A DNA stretch of 64,000 nt from a virus. The notes beneath the pieces were generated by a model. The model had not been told where the DNA came from, did no database searches, and saw only the letters and a program-made list of their open reading frames with translations. Below are positions 8,342-16,920 of the stretch, in pieces. Numbering within the stretch: position 1 is the first letter of the stretch; every line of letters begins with the position of its first letter. The DNA is taken from positions 1 through 64,000 of the IMG/VR virus record IMGVR_UViG_3300043425_001190; one strand, 5' to 3'. The position numbers and the translations under genes were made by a program.

Positions 8342-8752
8342 ATGAATCCAATCATCGAACAAAAAGACAACGACCTTTATTTCAGCTTACCGTTTTTGAA
8401 CGGAAAGGCGTGGATATGCACCACCAGACCACAGCGCAACGGCTCAGTACGAGTACATGTGAACACCTATGGTAGAATCATGTTTGGTGGATCATACTGC
8501 CATTTCAGACCAGAAACCTTCGGGTATAAAGTGGTGCATGAACGTGGGTATGATGAAACTTCATATATTGTGTGCTCAACAGCCGGCGAGGCTAAGACGG
8601 TTGTAACTGATTTGTTGAGCAGGGCAACACCGATAGTACAGAGTGTAGAAAACGAGTTTAACGAAAGATCTAGGAAAAGAAAAGAGCAAGAATCCTCAAT
8701 GAAAAACGCGGCCGATGAACTTCTATCCGCCTTCAGCAACCAACAGGGGTAA
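8342..8752 (+). CDS. Hypothetical protein, 136 aa
   Basis: Not recognised. A beta-rich N-terminal part (about residues 1-80) is followed by a charged helical tail (FNERSRKRKEQESS). The ribosome site is GAGGAG, inside the acidic tail codons of the preceding gene. Confidence 0.7.
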   Translation: MNPIIEQKDNDLYFSLPFLNGKAWICTTRPQRNGSVRVHVNTYGRIMFGGSYCHFRPETFGYKVVHERGYDETSYIVCSTAGEAKTVVTDLLSRATPIVQSVENEFNERSRKRKEQESSMKNAADELLSAFSNQQG

Positions 8753-8756
8753 CAAA

Positions 8757-9221
8757 ATGAGCGACTCTAAAAAACTCGATAAAATGTCCGAATACGTTCT
8801 AACTTGGCACAACAGCTTACCAAACGTAAATTCAGACAATCAACGCTTTATCGTTCACATGTCGGCCGGATGTTTCAGCCAGCTTTGTGAGATGTTTAAA
8901 AAGAACGGTGTCGAAGACAACATTATGGTTGCCACCGAAGAGATGATCAAAATCTGCAACACCATCGCTCACATCACCAACACCCTAAGCCAAAACCAAA
9001 TTGAGCCGTTTGGCAACATCTTTTACGATGTTGCAGATACAGCAGAGACATACCTGTCCTACTGTCTCAACGACGGGCTTAACAGCAGCCGACACTTTGT
9101 TTACAGCCCACAAGAAATGATTGCCTATTGCATTGCCGTCGCTTACGATGGTGGTGTCGATGATAGCTCGGTCCACAGTTGGTTGACCGAGCTACTAGGA
9201 GATAAACCAGTAGGAGGATAA
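8757..9221 (+). CDS. Hypothetical protein, 154 aa
   Basis: Not recognised. The ATG at 8757 lies four bases after the previous stop, with AGGGG as ribosome site. It is predicted all-helical, with several Cys residues spread out rather than paired. Confidence 0.7.
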   Translation: MSDSKKLDKMSEYVLTWHNSLPNVNSDNQRFIVHMSAGCFSQLCEMFKKNGVEDNIMVATEEMIKICNTIAHITNTLSQNQIEPFGNIFYDVADTAETYLSYCLNDGLNSSRHFVYSPQEMIAYCIAVAYDGGVDDSSVHSWLTELLGDKPVGG

Positions 9222-9222
9222 C

Positions 9223-9561
9223 ATGAACCGGTATTATGTTTACAACTTTGCCACCCTTGGTGAGTTTGACGAGTCAGCAGAGAGCAGACAGTATCTTGAG
9301 GTTTGTGCCGATGTCCAGGTCAAGGGGCTGGTTATCACCCCAAAGCTAACACAGGCACGAATTGACGGAATCATTAAACGAGCCCAAATTTGTACTCCTG
9401 GGTACAACAGCGCCACTATGAAATGGCATACTGACGGGTGGCAAAGCATGCCGGCCGAGGATGGCGGTGAACACCAAATCCTGTGGTTGGAAGAAACCGA
9501 AACCAAAACCCTGGTAACCCAGGTAACGATAGTCGAAGTTGAACTCGACAAGGAGCATTAA
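9223..9561 (+). CDS. Hypothetical protein, 112 aa
   Basis: Not recognised. A TAGGAGG ribosome site precedes the ATG. The sequence alternates strands and short helices. Its TAA stop shares bases with the next ATG (TAATG). Confidence 0.7.
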   Translation: MNRYYVYNFATLGEFDESAESRQYLEVCADVQVKGLVITPKLTQARIDGIIKRAQICTPGYNSATMKWHTDGWQSMPAEDGGEHQILWLEETETKTLVTQVTIVEVELDKEH

Positions 9562-9812
9562 TGATCACCAAAGAACAAATTGATGCTTCTTTTGCTGGCA
9601 CCAACTTCGGCAATGATGACCGGGTTTTCCTCATCTGTGACGCCATTGCTAAGAGTGCAGAAGGGTACGGCAACGGGTGGACAATCACCCAAATTTGCCG
9701 TGAGCTTGGTGTCCTCACCCAAAAAAGCACCGTCACTCTAAAAGGGTTGCAGTTCATCGCCGATAACCACGAAACATTCAACCGCATAGAAAGGGTATCA
9801 TTAAAACAATGA
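9561..9812 (+). CDS. Small protein with possible winged-helix fold, 83 aa
   Basis: Residues 40-60 (WTITQICRELGVLTQKSTV) read like a helix-turn-helix with a downstream wing, so DNA binding is possible. The family is not identified. It is coupled by TAATG to the gene before and by ATGA to the DenV fusion after. Confidence 0.6.
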   Translation: MITKEQIDASFAGTNFGNDDRVFLICDAIAKSAEGYGNGWTITQICRELGVLTQKSTVTLKGLQFIADNHETFNRIERVSLKQ

Positions 9813-10723
9813 CCCGCGTTAATGTTGGTATCTTTCCGTCTGAGCTATGCGACAAGCATCTGACAGCAGAATATAGAGAGATTATGAGGATACCAGGAAA
9901 TCTAGCCAAAAGGGTTGGCAAACCACCAGCCTTTTTTACTCTTGGAAAAGGGCACGTTTTATGGTGCACAGACCACATGGACCACATGGCCAGCAGGTTC
10001 AGCGCCATAAAGGAAGAGATGGTATACAGAGGTTTCAAGCCAAGTATGGACTGGCCATATAGTTGTGGTGATGCGTCAGGTGAAATCGCCTACGCAGAAT
10101 TTCAGCACGCCCGCCAGTTGCTTAAGGAACGAATTTTATTGATGCTACCAAAAAACGCAAAGTGGACAAACCGTGTTAAACCAGCATGGGTTCCACAAAC
10201 CATAGGAGATGATATGAAAATCACATACACAGCCGATGACGGAACAGAGTTTGATAACGAAAAAGACTGTTTGGAGCACGAAAGAAATCTGCCCATTACA
10301 GTAATATGGGCCGAAATCGTGGACTCTTTTTTCTCAAACGTTAATACGGGCAACCGACAATCTGTTGATATGGGAGACGCTTTGAAAGATTTGCTGAAAA
10401 CGCTGGTATCAAAAGCCGCCCTTACACATGAAGCCCACATTGATGCGGCCGAGCACGGCATGCCAACCGGGACATACACCGCCGATATCGGCGGTCTTTA
10501 CAATATTGAAGTTGATACCAAATTTATTACTATTACCGAAGCTGACAAAGAGTATATGGGGCCTGAGCATGATATGGATCAGCCACCTAGCGTTACCATC
10601 ACACAAAACGAAGATAGGAGTATGTCACTGCTGCTGATGAATCTTGGACATAAAACGTCCACCACCCTAGTGTTAAAGAACGGAATCTGGACTTTCGGGT
10701 CCAAATCAAACATCAACCACTGA
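9809..10723 (+). CDS. denV: DenV-type pyrimidine-dimer DNA glycosylase fused to an unknown domain
   Basis: Residues 1-135 match the T4 DenV family: MTR start with Thr2 (the N-terminal nucleophile), the helix E-L-x-D-x-H-L-x-A-E-Y-R-E carrying the catalytic Glu (here Glu24, Glu23 in T4), and FTLGKGHV for the T4 FILGAGHV. DenV excises UV dimers and nicks the abasic site. T4 DenV is 138 residues; this frame continues for about 169 more residues. The extension begins at Met136, which has its own ribosome site (AGGAG) and ATG at 10214, so a second protein may also be made. The added domain is not recognised. Confidence 0.8.
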   Translation: MTRVNVGIFPSELCDKHLTAEYREIMRIPGNLAKRVGKPPAFFTLGKGHVLWCTDHMDHMASRFSAIKEEMVYRGFKPSMDWPYSCGDASGEIAYAEFQHARQLLKERILLMLPKNAKWTNRVKPAWVPQTIGDDMKITYTADDGTEFDNEKDCLEHERNLPITVIWAEIVDSFFSNVNTGNRQSVDMGDALKDLLKTLVSKAALTHEAHIDAAEHGMPTGTYTADIGGLYNIEVDTKFITITEADKEYMGPEHDMDQPPSVTITQNEDRSMSLLLMNLGHKTSTTLVLKNGIWTFGSKSNINH

Positions 10724-10739
10724 GAAAAGGAAAAATACC

Positions 10740-12038
10740 ATGTCTGAATTCAAACCCTTCGCTGTCGCCATCCACAACCACATCACCGCGCTTGGTTCCA
10801 AGTCCAAGCTCTACACCGTCGATATTGAGAAAGACGATATCTGGGCATCCTACCTGGCCGCATTCCCTGCCGGTTCTGACCCGATCTTCAAAGAGCGCAC
10901 TGAGCATGATTGCTCTTGCTGCCGTGGCTTTGTCAAGAATGCCGGCCTGGTGGTTGGTATCGTCAACGGAAAGAAAGTGTCGGTATGGGATGTGCCTGGT
11001 CTGGAAGAGCCGTACGCCACCGTGGCCAAAACCCTCGGTGACAAGGTACGTGCAGCCAAGATCAAAAACGTCTATCTCAACGACTCGGCTAAAGTCGGCA
11101 CTGCCGTCACCCCGGCACTGATCGGCGACAAAGCCTACAACTTCAATCATTTCCACGCCACCCTGCCGGCCAGTGCCGTCCACAACGACCGGGCCAACTC
11201 AATCGAATCGGTACAGGGTGTTTCCCGCACCAGCATGGAGGTGTTCCGCCGATCAATGGCTGAGCTGACCAGTGAATCGGCCAACATCGTTCTTGACCTA
11301 ATCAACCAAAACTCGCTATATCGTGGTCAGGAAAGCAAGGCTGCCGTCGAGCAGTTCCTGAAGACCAAACGCGAATTGTCCGCCGTCCCGGCTGACCAGT
11401 TTGACGAATGGTACTGGCTCAATTCCGACAGCTTCGCTGCCCGCATCCGCAACACGGCTATTGGTACCCTCCTCATCGATCTGTCCGGTGATGTCGACCT
11501 TGACACCGCCGTCCGGAAATTTGAGGCTGTCATGGCTCCCGCCAATTACAAGCGCCCCACCGCCATCGTCACCAAGGGCATGATCGCCCAGGCCGAAAAG
11601 ACCATCGTCGAACTCGGGTTTGAAAACTCCCTTGGTCGCCGCCATGCCGTCACCGACGATATCACCGTCAACAACGTCCTCTTTGTCAATCGTGATGTCA
11701 AGAAGAAGTTGGGTGGTGTCCTGTCCGTCCTTAAAGAAGACGTGCCTGAAAACCCCAAGAACTTCTCAAAGGTGGCAGAAATCAGCATCAACGATTTCAT
11801 TTCCAACGTTCTCCCCACCGCCTCTGAAATCGAAGTGATGCTTGAAGGCCGGCATGTCCCGAACATGGTCAGTCTGATTGCCCCCCTCCGACAAAGACAC
11901 CAAATGCATGCTCAAATGGAACAACAACTTCTCTTGGGCATACAACGGCGATATTGCCGACTCCGATATCAAAGCCAACGTCAAAGATGCCGGTGGCTCG
12001 GTTACCGGCGTTCTGCGTGCAAGTATGATGTGGAATGA
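10740..12038 (+). CDS. N-terminal part of a large frameshifted phage protein, 432 aa
   Basis: It starts after AAAAGGAAA. The first 380 residues look like a normal soluble protein with C-ending codons, including a CSCC motif near residue 58. The last 50 residues, after VSLIAP, become Arg/Gln-rich and unnatural, indicating reading out of frame. In the +1 frame the sequence continues as a coherent domain (11878-12786). The full product would be about 681 residues. The codon bias suggests high expression. The function is unknown. Confidence 0.75.
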   Translation: MSEFKPFAVAIHNHITALGSKSKLYTVDIEKDDIWASYLAAFPAGSDPIFKERTEHDCSCCRGFVKNAGLVVGIVNGKKVSVWDVPGLEEPYATVAKTLGDKVRAAKIKNVYLNDSAKVGTAVTPALIGDKAYNFNHFHATLPASAVHNDRANSIESVQGVSRTSMEVFRRSMAELTSESANIVLDLINQNSLYRGQESKAAVEQFLKTKRELSAVPADQFDEWYWLNSDSFAARIRNTAIGTLLIDLSGDVDLDTAVRKFEAVMAPANYKRPTAIVTKGMIAQAEKTIVELGFENSLGRRHAVTDDITVNNVLFVNRDVKKKLGGVLSVLKEDVPENPKNFSKVAEISINDFISNVLPTASEIEVMLEGRHVPNMVSLIAPLRQRHQMHAQMEQQLLLGIQRRYCRLRYQSQRQRCRWLGYRRSACKYDVE

Positions 12039-12786
12039 ATCCGGCAAGAACAACAACGATTATGACCTGCACTGCGTAGAACCGCGTGGCAAGCATATCC
12101 ATTTTGCTGACAAAATCAACCCCCGCACTGGCGGTAACCTTGACATCGATATCCGTGTCCCAAACCGTGAACGTCCTGGTAAACCGGCTGTTGAAAACAT
12201 CACATGGCCGGCAGTTGAGCGGATGGAAGAAGGGATGTATGAATTCTACGTCCACAACTTCAACCATTCAGGTGGTACCGATGGTTTCCGTGCCGAAATC
12301 GAGTTCAACGGTGAAGTCTTCAGTTTTGCCTGCAATCGTGACATCCGGCAGGGTGAAAAGGTTCCGTTAGCGAGAGTGGAATACACCAGGTCAAACGGGT
12401 TCAGAGTCGTCAGTGCGATGGACGGTGCTAACAGTGCTATCAAGTCCAAGGATGTCTGGGGTGTCAAAACCAACCAGTTCTCCAAGGTCGAGATGATGAT
12501 GTACTCCCCCAACTACTGGGACGGCCAAGACGGCATTGGCAACAAACACGTCATGTTCATGCTGCATGGCTGCAAGACCGAAAGCTCACCTCGCGGCTTC
12601 TTCAACGAATTCTTATCCAACGATCTCACCCCGCATCGCAAGGTGTTTGAGGTACTCGGCAGCAAGATGCGAGTTGACAGCTCGGACCAACAGCTTTCTG
12701 GTGTTGGATTCTCATCGACCCAACGAAACAGTGTCATCGTCCGGGTGAAAGGTCATACTGACCGAGTCATCCGCGTGACATTCTAA
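11878..12786 (+). CDS. C-terminal part of the frameshifted protein, beta-sandwich domain
   Basis: This frame has no convincing own start (only a TTG inside the C-run) and no ribosome site, so it is best read as the continuation of 10740. After residue 30 it contains NDYDLHCVEP, GGNLDIDI, ENITWP, and MYEFYVHNFNHSGGTDGF, a pattern like the YfaP/DUF2135 beta-sandwich proteins, in which acidic residues often bind metal. The role in the phage is unknown. A hairpin follows its stop. Confidence 0.7.
   Translation: MPPSDKDTKCMLKWNNNFSWAYNGDIADSDIKANVKDAGGSVTGVLRASMMWNESGKNNNDYDLHCVEPRGKHIHFADKINPRTGGNLDIDIRVPNRERPGKPAVENITWPAVERMEEGMYEFYVHNFNHSGGTDGFRAEIEFNGEVFSFACNRDIRQGEKVPLARVEYTRSNGFRVVSAMDGANSAIKSKDVWGVKTNQFSKVEMMMYSPNYWDGQDGIGNKHVMFMLHGCKTESSPRGFFNEFLSNDLTPHRKVFEVLGSKMRVDSSDQQLSGVGFSSTQRNSVIVRVKGHTDRVIRVTF
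11880..11888 (+). other. Probable +1 frameshift site (C6 run)
   Basis: The zero frame reads GCC CCC CTC CGA. A tRNA-Pro on CCC can slip one base forward onto CCC again and then read TCC GAC AAA, the downstream frame. The alternative is a one-base insertion error or mutation in the homopolymer. Confidence 0.55.
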
Positions 12787-12796
12787 CAACGACCGC

Positions 12797-12820
12797 GTGC
12801 CCAGGGTCAACACTGGGCAC
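12797..12820 (+). terminator. Intergenic hairpin
   Basis: An 8-bp perfect stem GTGCCCAG/CTGGGCAC with an 8-nt loop, between the frameshifted gene and the next. No T-run follows, so termination is uncertain. Confidence 0.5.
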
Positions 12821-12855
12821 AAACCACAAGAAAGAACAAATACGGAGATACCACC

Positions 12856-13242
12856 ATGTCTGCAATCCTCATCGAAACCGCCATCCGCAAAAAATTCCGC
12901 TTCGCCACTGGCCGTGGAATGATCACCACTGAGGACCTTTGGGACCTCGGCCTCGAATCCCTCAACACCCTGGCTAAAGAAGCCAATCGCAAGGTCAAAG
13001 AAAGTGGTGAGGAAGACTTCCTCAAAGTCAACACCACCAACACTGAAGACAAACAACGATTCGAGGTCCTCAAATACATCCTCGATACCAAGCTCAAAGA
13101 ACAAGAAGTCCGCGCCTCCGCCGCCACCAAGAAAGCCGAACTCGACCGCCTCATCGCCCTCAAGGCCAACAAGGAAGAGGAAGCCCTTGGCAAACTCAGT
13201 GTCGAAGACATCGACGCCCGCATCGCAGCCCTGAAACAGTGA
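12856..13242 (+). CDS. Helical/coiled-coil protein, 128 aa
   Basis: The N-terminal part (residues 1-55) contains FATGRGMITTEDLWDL, a pattern seen in other phage hypothetical proteins. Residues 65-128 are Lys/Glu/Ala rich and probably coiled coil. Codons are strongly C-ending, as in the two other presumably abundant proteins nearby. The ribosome site is ACGGAG. The function is unknown. Confidence 0.75.
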   Translation: MSAILIETAIRKKFRFATGRGMITTEDLWDLGLESLNTLAKEANRKVKESGEEDFLKVNTTNTEDKQRFEVLKYILDTKLKEQEVRASAATKKAELDRLIALKANKEEEALGKLSVEDIDARIAALKQ

Positions 13243-13249
13243 GTCAATA

Positions 13250-13426
13250 ATGAAAATCAAAAATGGTGATCCCATTGTTGTCAATGGCCAAAAGATGATT
13301 TATGCCGGCGAGCATAAAACTGCTGGTTTCTTTTGGGCCGCTGTCATGAACAACGAGGGTAAACCGGTGTTGTCGGTACACGATGTTACACACATCAACC
13401 AACCAGCCACCACCGCCAAACACTAA
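13250..13426 (+). CDS. Small hypothetical protein, 58 aa
   Basis: It begins seven bases after the preceding stop and is followed by a hairpin. The sequence (MKIKNGDPIVVNGQKMIYAG) looks like a small beta-barrel protein. The ribosome site is weak (GTGAG), so translation may depend on the upstream gene. Confidence 0.55.
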   Translation: MKIKNGDPIVVNGQKMIYAGEHKTAGFFWAAVMNNEGKPVLSVHDVTHINQPATTAKH

Positions 13427-13432
13427 CCAGCC

Positions 13433-13462
13433 AGAACCCCGGCCATAAAAAGCCGGGGTTCT
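13433..13462 (+). terminator. Intergenic hairpin
   Basis: An 11-bp perfect stem AGAACCCCGGC/GCCGGGGTTCT with an A-rich 8-nt loop. It lies between the genes at 13250 and 13478. No T-run follows. Confidence 0.55.
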
Positions 13463-13477
13463 CCATAGGAGAATACC

Positions 13478-13666
13478 ATGTCTATCGAAGCAAAAGATCT
13501 CAAAGTCGGAATGACCGTTATCAATCCTAACGGCCGACGCTACACCATCTCGCAGCTTGACTCAACCTCTAGCGGCATTGGTGTGTATAATCTAGAATCC
13601 GGGAAACACTTCCTTGAAAACCGGTCAGGTAAGAAAGTCAAGTATGTCTTAGTCAATGGGGGTTAA
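13478..13666 (+). CDS. Small hypothetical protein, 62 aa
   Basis: It starts after AGGAG. The pattern DLKVGMTVINPNGRRYTI is like small beta-barrel (KOW/SH3-like) proteins and resembles the N-terminus of 6403-6960 in style. No active site is seen. Confidence 0.65.
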   Translation: MSIEAKDLKVGMTVINPNGRRYTISQLDSTSSGIGVYNLESGKHFLENRSGKKVKYVLVNGG

Positions 13667-13667
13667 C

Positions 13668-13955
13668 ATGAGCACCGTAGAAGCGGGAGAGTTCCCAACA
13701 CTGGCCGACTTTATCTCATATCTCATCAAGTATAAGAACCCACCAGAAAAATGGGTTACGATGAACGCCACTATTGAAGGTCGCAAGGTCGCTTTAAAGT
13801 TATGGCGGTATAGCTGTCAGTCTTGGAGTATTAGCAGGATTAATCTACCAGATGTGATGGTCAGATGCAACGATGCCGGCCCCAGTGATGCCAAGCGCCA
13901 GCAGTTGACAGACTGGTTTACAGCATCGTTCACTCACTACAAATCAACGTACTGA
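13668..13955 (+). CDS. Hypothetical protein, 95 aa
   Basis: Not recognised. The ATG at 13668 is preferred, since GGGGG just upstream can serve as ribosome site; an in-frame ATG at 13656 would overlap the previous gene. It is Trp/Tyr rich and of mixed alpha/beta character. Confidence 0.65.
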   Translation: MSTVEAGEFPTLADFISYLIKYKNPPEKWVTMNATIEGRKVALKLWRYSCQSWSISRINLPDVMVRCNDAGPSDAKRQQLTDWFTASFTHYKSTY

Positions 13956-13967
13956 CAGGAGTAAGGC

Positions 13968-14207
13968 ATGAATACGAAAACAAAAGAAGTTGAACTTGTT
14001 ACCGTTACAATGCATTTCAGACGCAACGGCGTTAAGATTGGGTCAAGGACATTCGACATCAATAACGTGTCTGGTAAACTTGGGATCAGTGGTTATACCC
14101 ACAACGATTTCACGTTGACCGCCGTTGGCGTGGATGGTAAGAAGTACCGACCGCGTGGTATCCGAGTTGTTAACGGCAAACTAGTCATTGATAACGAAGG
14201 AAAATGA
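13968..14207 (+). CDS. Hypothetical protein, 79 aa
   Basis: Not recognised. It is basic and beta-rich, with a repeated turn pattern (two V-x-G-K turns). The ribosome site is CAGGAG. Its TGA is followed after one base by the next ATG. Confidence 0.65.
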   Translation: MNTKTKEVELVTVTMHFRRNGVKIGSRTFDINNVSGKLGISGYTHNDFTLTAVGVDGKKYRPRGIRVVNGKLVIDNEGK

Positions 14208-14208
14208 C

Positions 14209-14622
14209 ATGAGTCACCCAACCCCATACGCATTATTTGGGTTCCGTGTTGATGATAGAATGATTAGCCAAGACCATATTGGGATGACCGAAGGAAGGGA
14301 AGTCAAGCAGTATGACCGAAACACTGGCGAACCTACTGACCCGTTAGTTTATGCCCCAGCCAAATGTTACACGGTTGGTGGAAGACCGCATTATACCCTA
14401 GAAGACTTTATCAGCTACTTCCTCAGACACCATGGTATTAAGGCAGAATCCTTCAAACAGTATCAGGGTAGTGTGATAATAGGGTATAGTTGCGACCATC
14501 GTGGCTTCATCAAACTCAACGCGATGAATGTCAGGTTGTTGAGACTAAAGGACGACCTCAAACGTCTTGGGGTTAAGCTTGAAGGCTCGGCCACCATTAT
14601 CCCAGGAATTGAGTACCTCTGA
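14209..14622 (+). CDS. Hypothetical protein, 137 aa
   Basis: Not recognised. The start at 14209 follows a GAAGGA ribosome site. It is a soluble protein of mixed fold with a C-terminal basic helix (LLRLKDDLKRLG). It is the last gene before the rII operon; a sigma-70-like promoter begins right at its stop. Confidence 0.7.
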   Translation: MSHPTPYALFGFRVDDRMISQDHIGMTEGREVKQYDRNTGEPTDPLVYAPAKCYTVGGRPHYTLEDFISYFLRHHGIKAESFKQYQGSVIIGYSCDHRGFIKLNAMNVRLLRLKDDLKRLGVKLEGSATIIPGIEYL

Positions 14623-14651
14623 TTGACACGTACCCAGGAAAGCGTTAACTT
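14623..14651 (+). promoter_or_regulatory. Sigma-70-type promoter for rIIA-rIIB
   Basis: A perfect -35 (TTGACA at 14623-14628), a 17-nt spacer, then TAACTT at 14646-14651 as -10 (4 of 6 matches). It starts one base after the previous stop, in a 57-nt gap, which is large for this block. It predicts host-polymerase transcription of the rII genes. Confidence 0.5.
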
Positions 14652-14679
14652 GAACAAATAAAACAATAAAGGCACGATC

Positions 14680-16920
14680 ATGGAAATCTTACAAGAAAAA
14701 AGCTCGATGGTCATTGACGGCGATGTCGAGCAGAGAAAATTTTATATCGGCGATGAGCAAATGATCCTCACCCACCTGCGTTCTGGCATTTATCAGAACC
14801 GCATTGCATCACCGGTCCGCGAGGTCATTTCAAACGCTGTTGACGCCAACGTAGAAAACGGAAAGCTGGCCGGCGATGTCATCATCCAACGTCCAACCAT
14901 GCTGTGCGGCGATTATACCGTAACCGACCAAGGTAAGGGGATGAGCCCCGAAATCATCGACAAGGTGTTGATGGGATATGGTAATAGCACCAAACGCCAG
15001 GACAACAACCAAATTGGTGGTTTCGGAGTTGGAGCCAAGAGTCCTCTCGCCTACACCGACTCGTTCACGACCTTTACCACGTGGCTCCAGGATGGGGAAC
15101 TGTGGTCCGCCCAGTACATGATTGCTGTTGATGGCGGTGTTCAGGATATGATCACCCTCACTCCCCCGCACCGTGATCATGAGGCCACGCACACCGGAAC
15201 AAAAGTTACCATTCCTGTTAAGAAGCAAGACACCACCTCGTTCCTTCAGTACTCTGACGTATACGAGCAGTGCTTAATGGGTCGCCATTCCGCAATGAAC
15301 TCGTATACGATACAATCAATTGATGAAGATTGCATTAAACTCAGAAGTTACAACAACACCAACTGTTTCATGTACCAAGAATACGGACAGTGTATGGTTA
15401 TTGTTGGTGGTGTTCCATACAAGTACGATATTGATCGCATTGAACGTGCTAAAGGGTGGAAGTTCCCCGGAGCCAAGTACCAGCTGGTCATCGAAGTGCC
15501 CATCGGTGCCGTTACTGTGAACTTGTCTCGTGAGGGCATTGTAGACAACACCAAAAACCGGGCTGTTATCAACGGGTTGTTCAACGACGTGTTTAACAAG
15601 AAAGCTGAAGAAGCCAAGGCAGTACCAGACCTTGATACCGAGTTGGCCGTCAGACTGCTGTCGTTGGGGTTGAGCCAAGAGTTGGTAAACCACATCTCGG
15701 CATACCTGTCCCCGGCCGAGGAGAGGATTGATACCTACCTCACCAGAAGGTTGCTTGGTGTTGAGTACAAAGAGATTAAAAAGAAACTGCGGATGAAGAT
15801 TGCCAAGGTTGATGTTATTGGTGTTGAAGATTGCGACAGCATAGATAGCCCAAAAGAGTTGGTTGATGCGTTGAATAGCAATGGCAATAACGTTTTTTGC
15901 TGCACCACCATAAAAGATGACACCATCCTGTATCAACACAGTGAATGGATTCCGTACATCGCCAACAACTTAAAGCTCAAAGCCGGGGTGGTGATAATCG
16001 CCGTTGAGAAAGCCATCATGGGAGACCAAGCCTACAGTCTGGCATACAACAAAAATCCAGATGACCTGATGAAACACCTGGCCCCGCATGGAATGTACCC
16101 TAAACTGGTCCCCGCTTTCAAGAAAATGAAAAGTTTCGAAAAACGTGAACCGAGCCCGGTTGACAACGAACTGGTTAGGGTGTTAAAGTTTGAAAACGCC
16201 AGAGTGATTTCTGAAACAGTGGCGGTAAAAGATCTATCTAACGAGTACGAGTACATTTATGATAACAGCAGTGTCTTTGACAGCGGCAGCTATTCAAGCT
16301 CAAATAGCGCAATCAACAACACACTCATCGACCTTATTGGGGCCGAAAACACCGATGGTATCGCCTGCATCAGACTGCCAGAAAATAAGACCACCAGCAA
16401 GAGAATTTTAAAGTACCTTTCGTTGTGGGGGTTCGATGTGTCTCCGTACACCAGGGATGACAAGATCGAATTTGGCAGCTACTTCAACGATGCCCGTGCC
16501 GAGGTATGGTCATCATCCACTCAATCATCAATTGACTCGTACCTTGGCGATCTGGTAAAAGCTGGTTTGACTGCCTGTCAAATCAGACAGCCAATCAGCA
16601 CAACAAAGGTGTTCTTCTCTAAGCCGGTGAATAAAGTTAACCTAGCTAAAACTATGTTGATTTACATGGCCGAATACAACAACGATCTTGGCCGGTTGAT
16701 TGGCAGAGAACGCTCAACCGGCCGGTATGTTGCGGTACACGAAATGGTGGCCATATCCGACGGTAAAGATCCAGTCATCATTGACAAAAAGATTAAAACC
16801 GGCAGCTATTCGTGCCCTACCATGGATGGGATCAATATCAGAGAAGAGTTTCATAAACTCAGGTCATCAAAATATGATTATACCACAGCCAACATCACAT
16901 TTGAAGAAGGAGCCATCTAA
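14680..16920 (+). CDS. rIIA: rIIA-like GHKL ATPase, lysis-inhibition / membrane-integrity protein
   Basis: A 746-residue protein homologous in layout to T4 RIIA (725 aa). The N-terminal GHKL ATP-binding fold is clear: N-box REVISNAVDAN (near 47-57), G1 DQGKGMSPE (near 86-94), G2 GGFGVGAKSPLAY (near 112-124). T4 RIIA with RIIB affects lysis timing and protects against exclusion by RexAB-type prophage systems. The C-terminal half is poorly conserved, as usual for the family. The stop overlaps rIIB (TAATG), as in T4. Confidence 0.85.
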   Translation: MEILQEKSSMVIDGDVEQRKFYIGDEQMILTHLRSGIYQNRIASPVREVISNAVDANVENGKLAGDVIIQRPTMLCGDYTVTDQGKGMSPEIIDKVLMGYGNSTKRQDNNQIGGFGVGAKSPLAYTDSFTTFTTWLQDGELWSAQYMIAVDGGVQDMITLTPPHRDHEATHTGTKVTIPVKKQDTTSFLQYSDVYEQCLMGRHSAMNSYTIQSIDEDCIKLRSYNNTNCFMYQEYGQCMVIVGGVPYKYDIDRIERAKGWKFPGAKYQLVIEVPIGAVTVNLSREGIVDNTKNRAVINGLFNDVFNKKAEEAKAVPDLDTELAVRLLSLGLSQELVNHISAYLSPAEERIDTYLTRRLLGVEYKEIKKKLRMKIAKVDVIGVEDCDSIDSPKELVDALNSNGNNVFCCTTIKDDTILYQHSEWIPYIANNLKLKAGVVIIAVEKAIMGDQAYSLAYNKNPDDLMKHLAPHGMYPKLVPAFKKMKSFEKREPSPVDNELVRVLKFENARVISETVAVKDLSNEYEYIYDNSSVFDSGSYSSSNSAINNTLIDLIGAENTDGIACIRLPENKTTSKRILKYLSLWGFDVSPYTRDDKIEFGSYFNDARAEVWSSSTQSSIDSYLGDLVKAGLTACQIRQPISTTKVFFSKPVNKVNLAKTMLIYMAEYNNDLGRLIGRERSTGRYVAVHEMVAISDGKDPVIIDKKIKTGSYSCPTMDGINIREEFHKLRSSKYDYTTANITFEEGAI

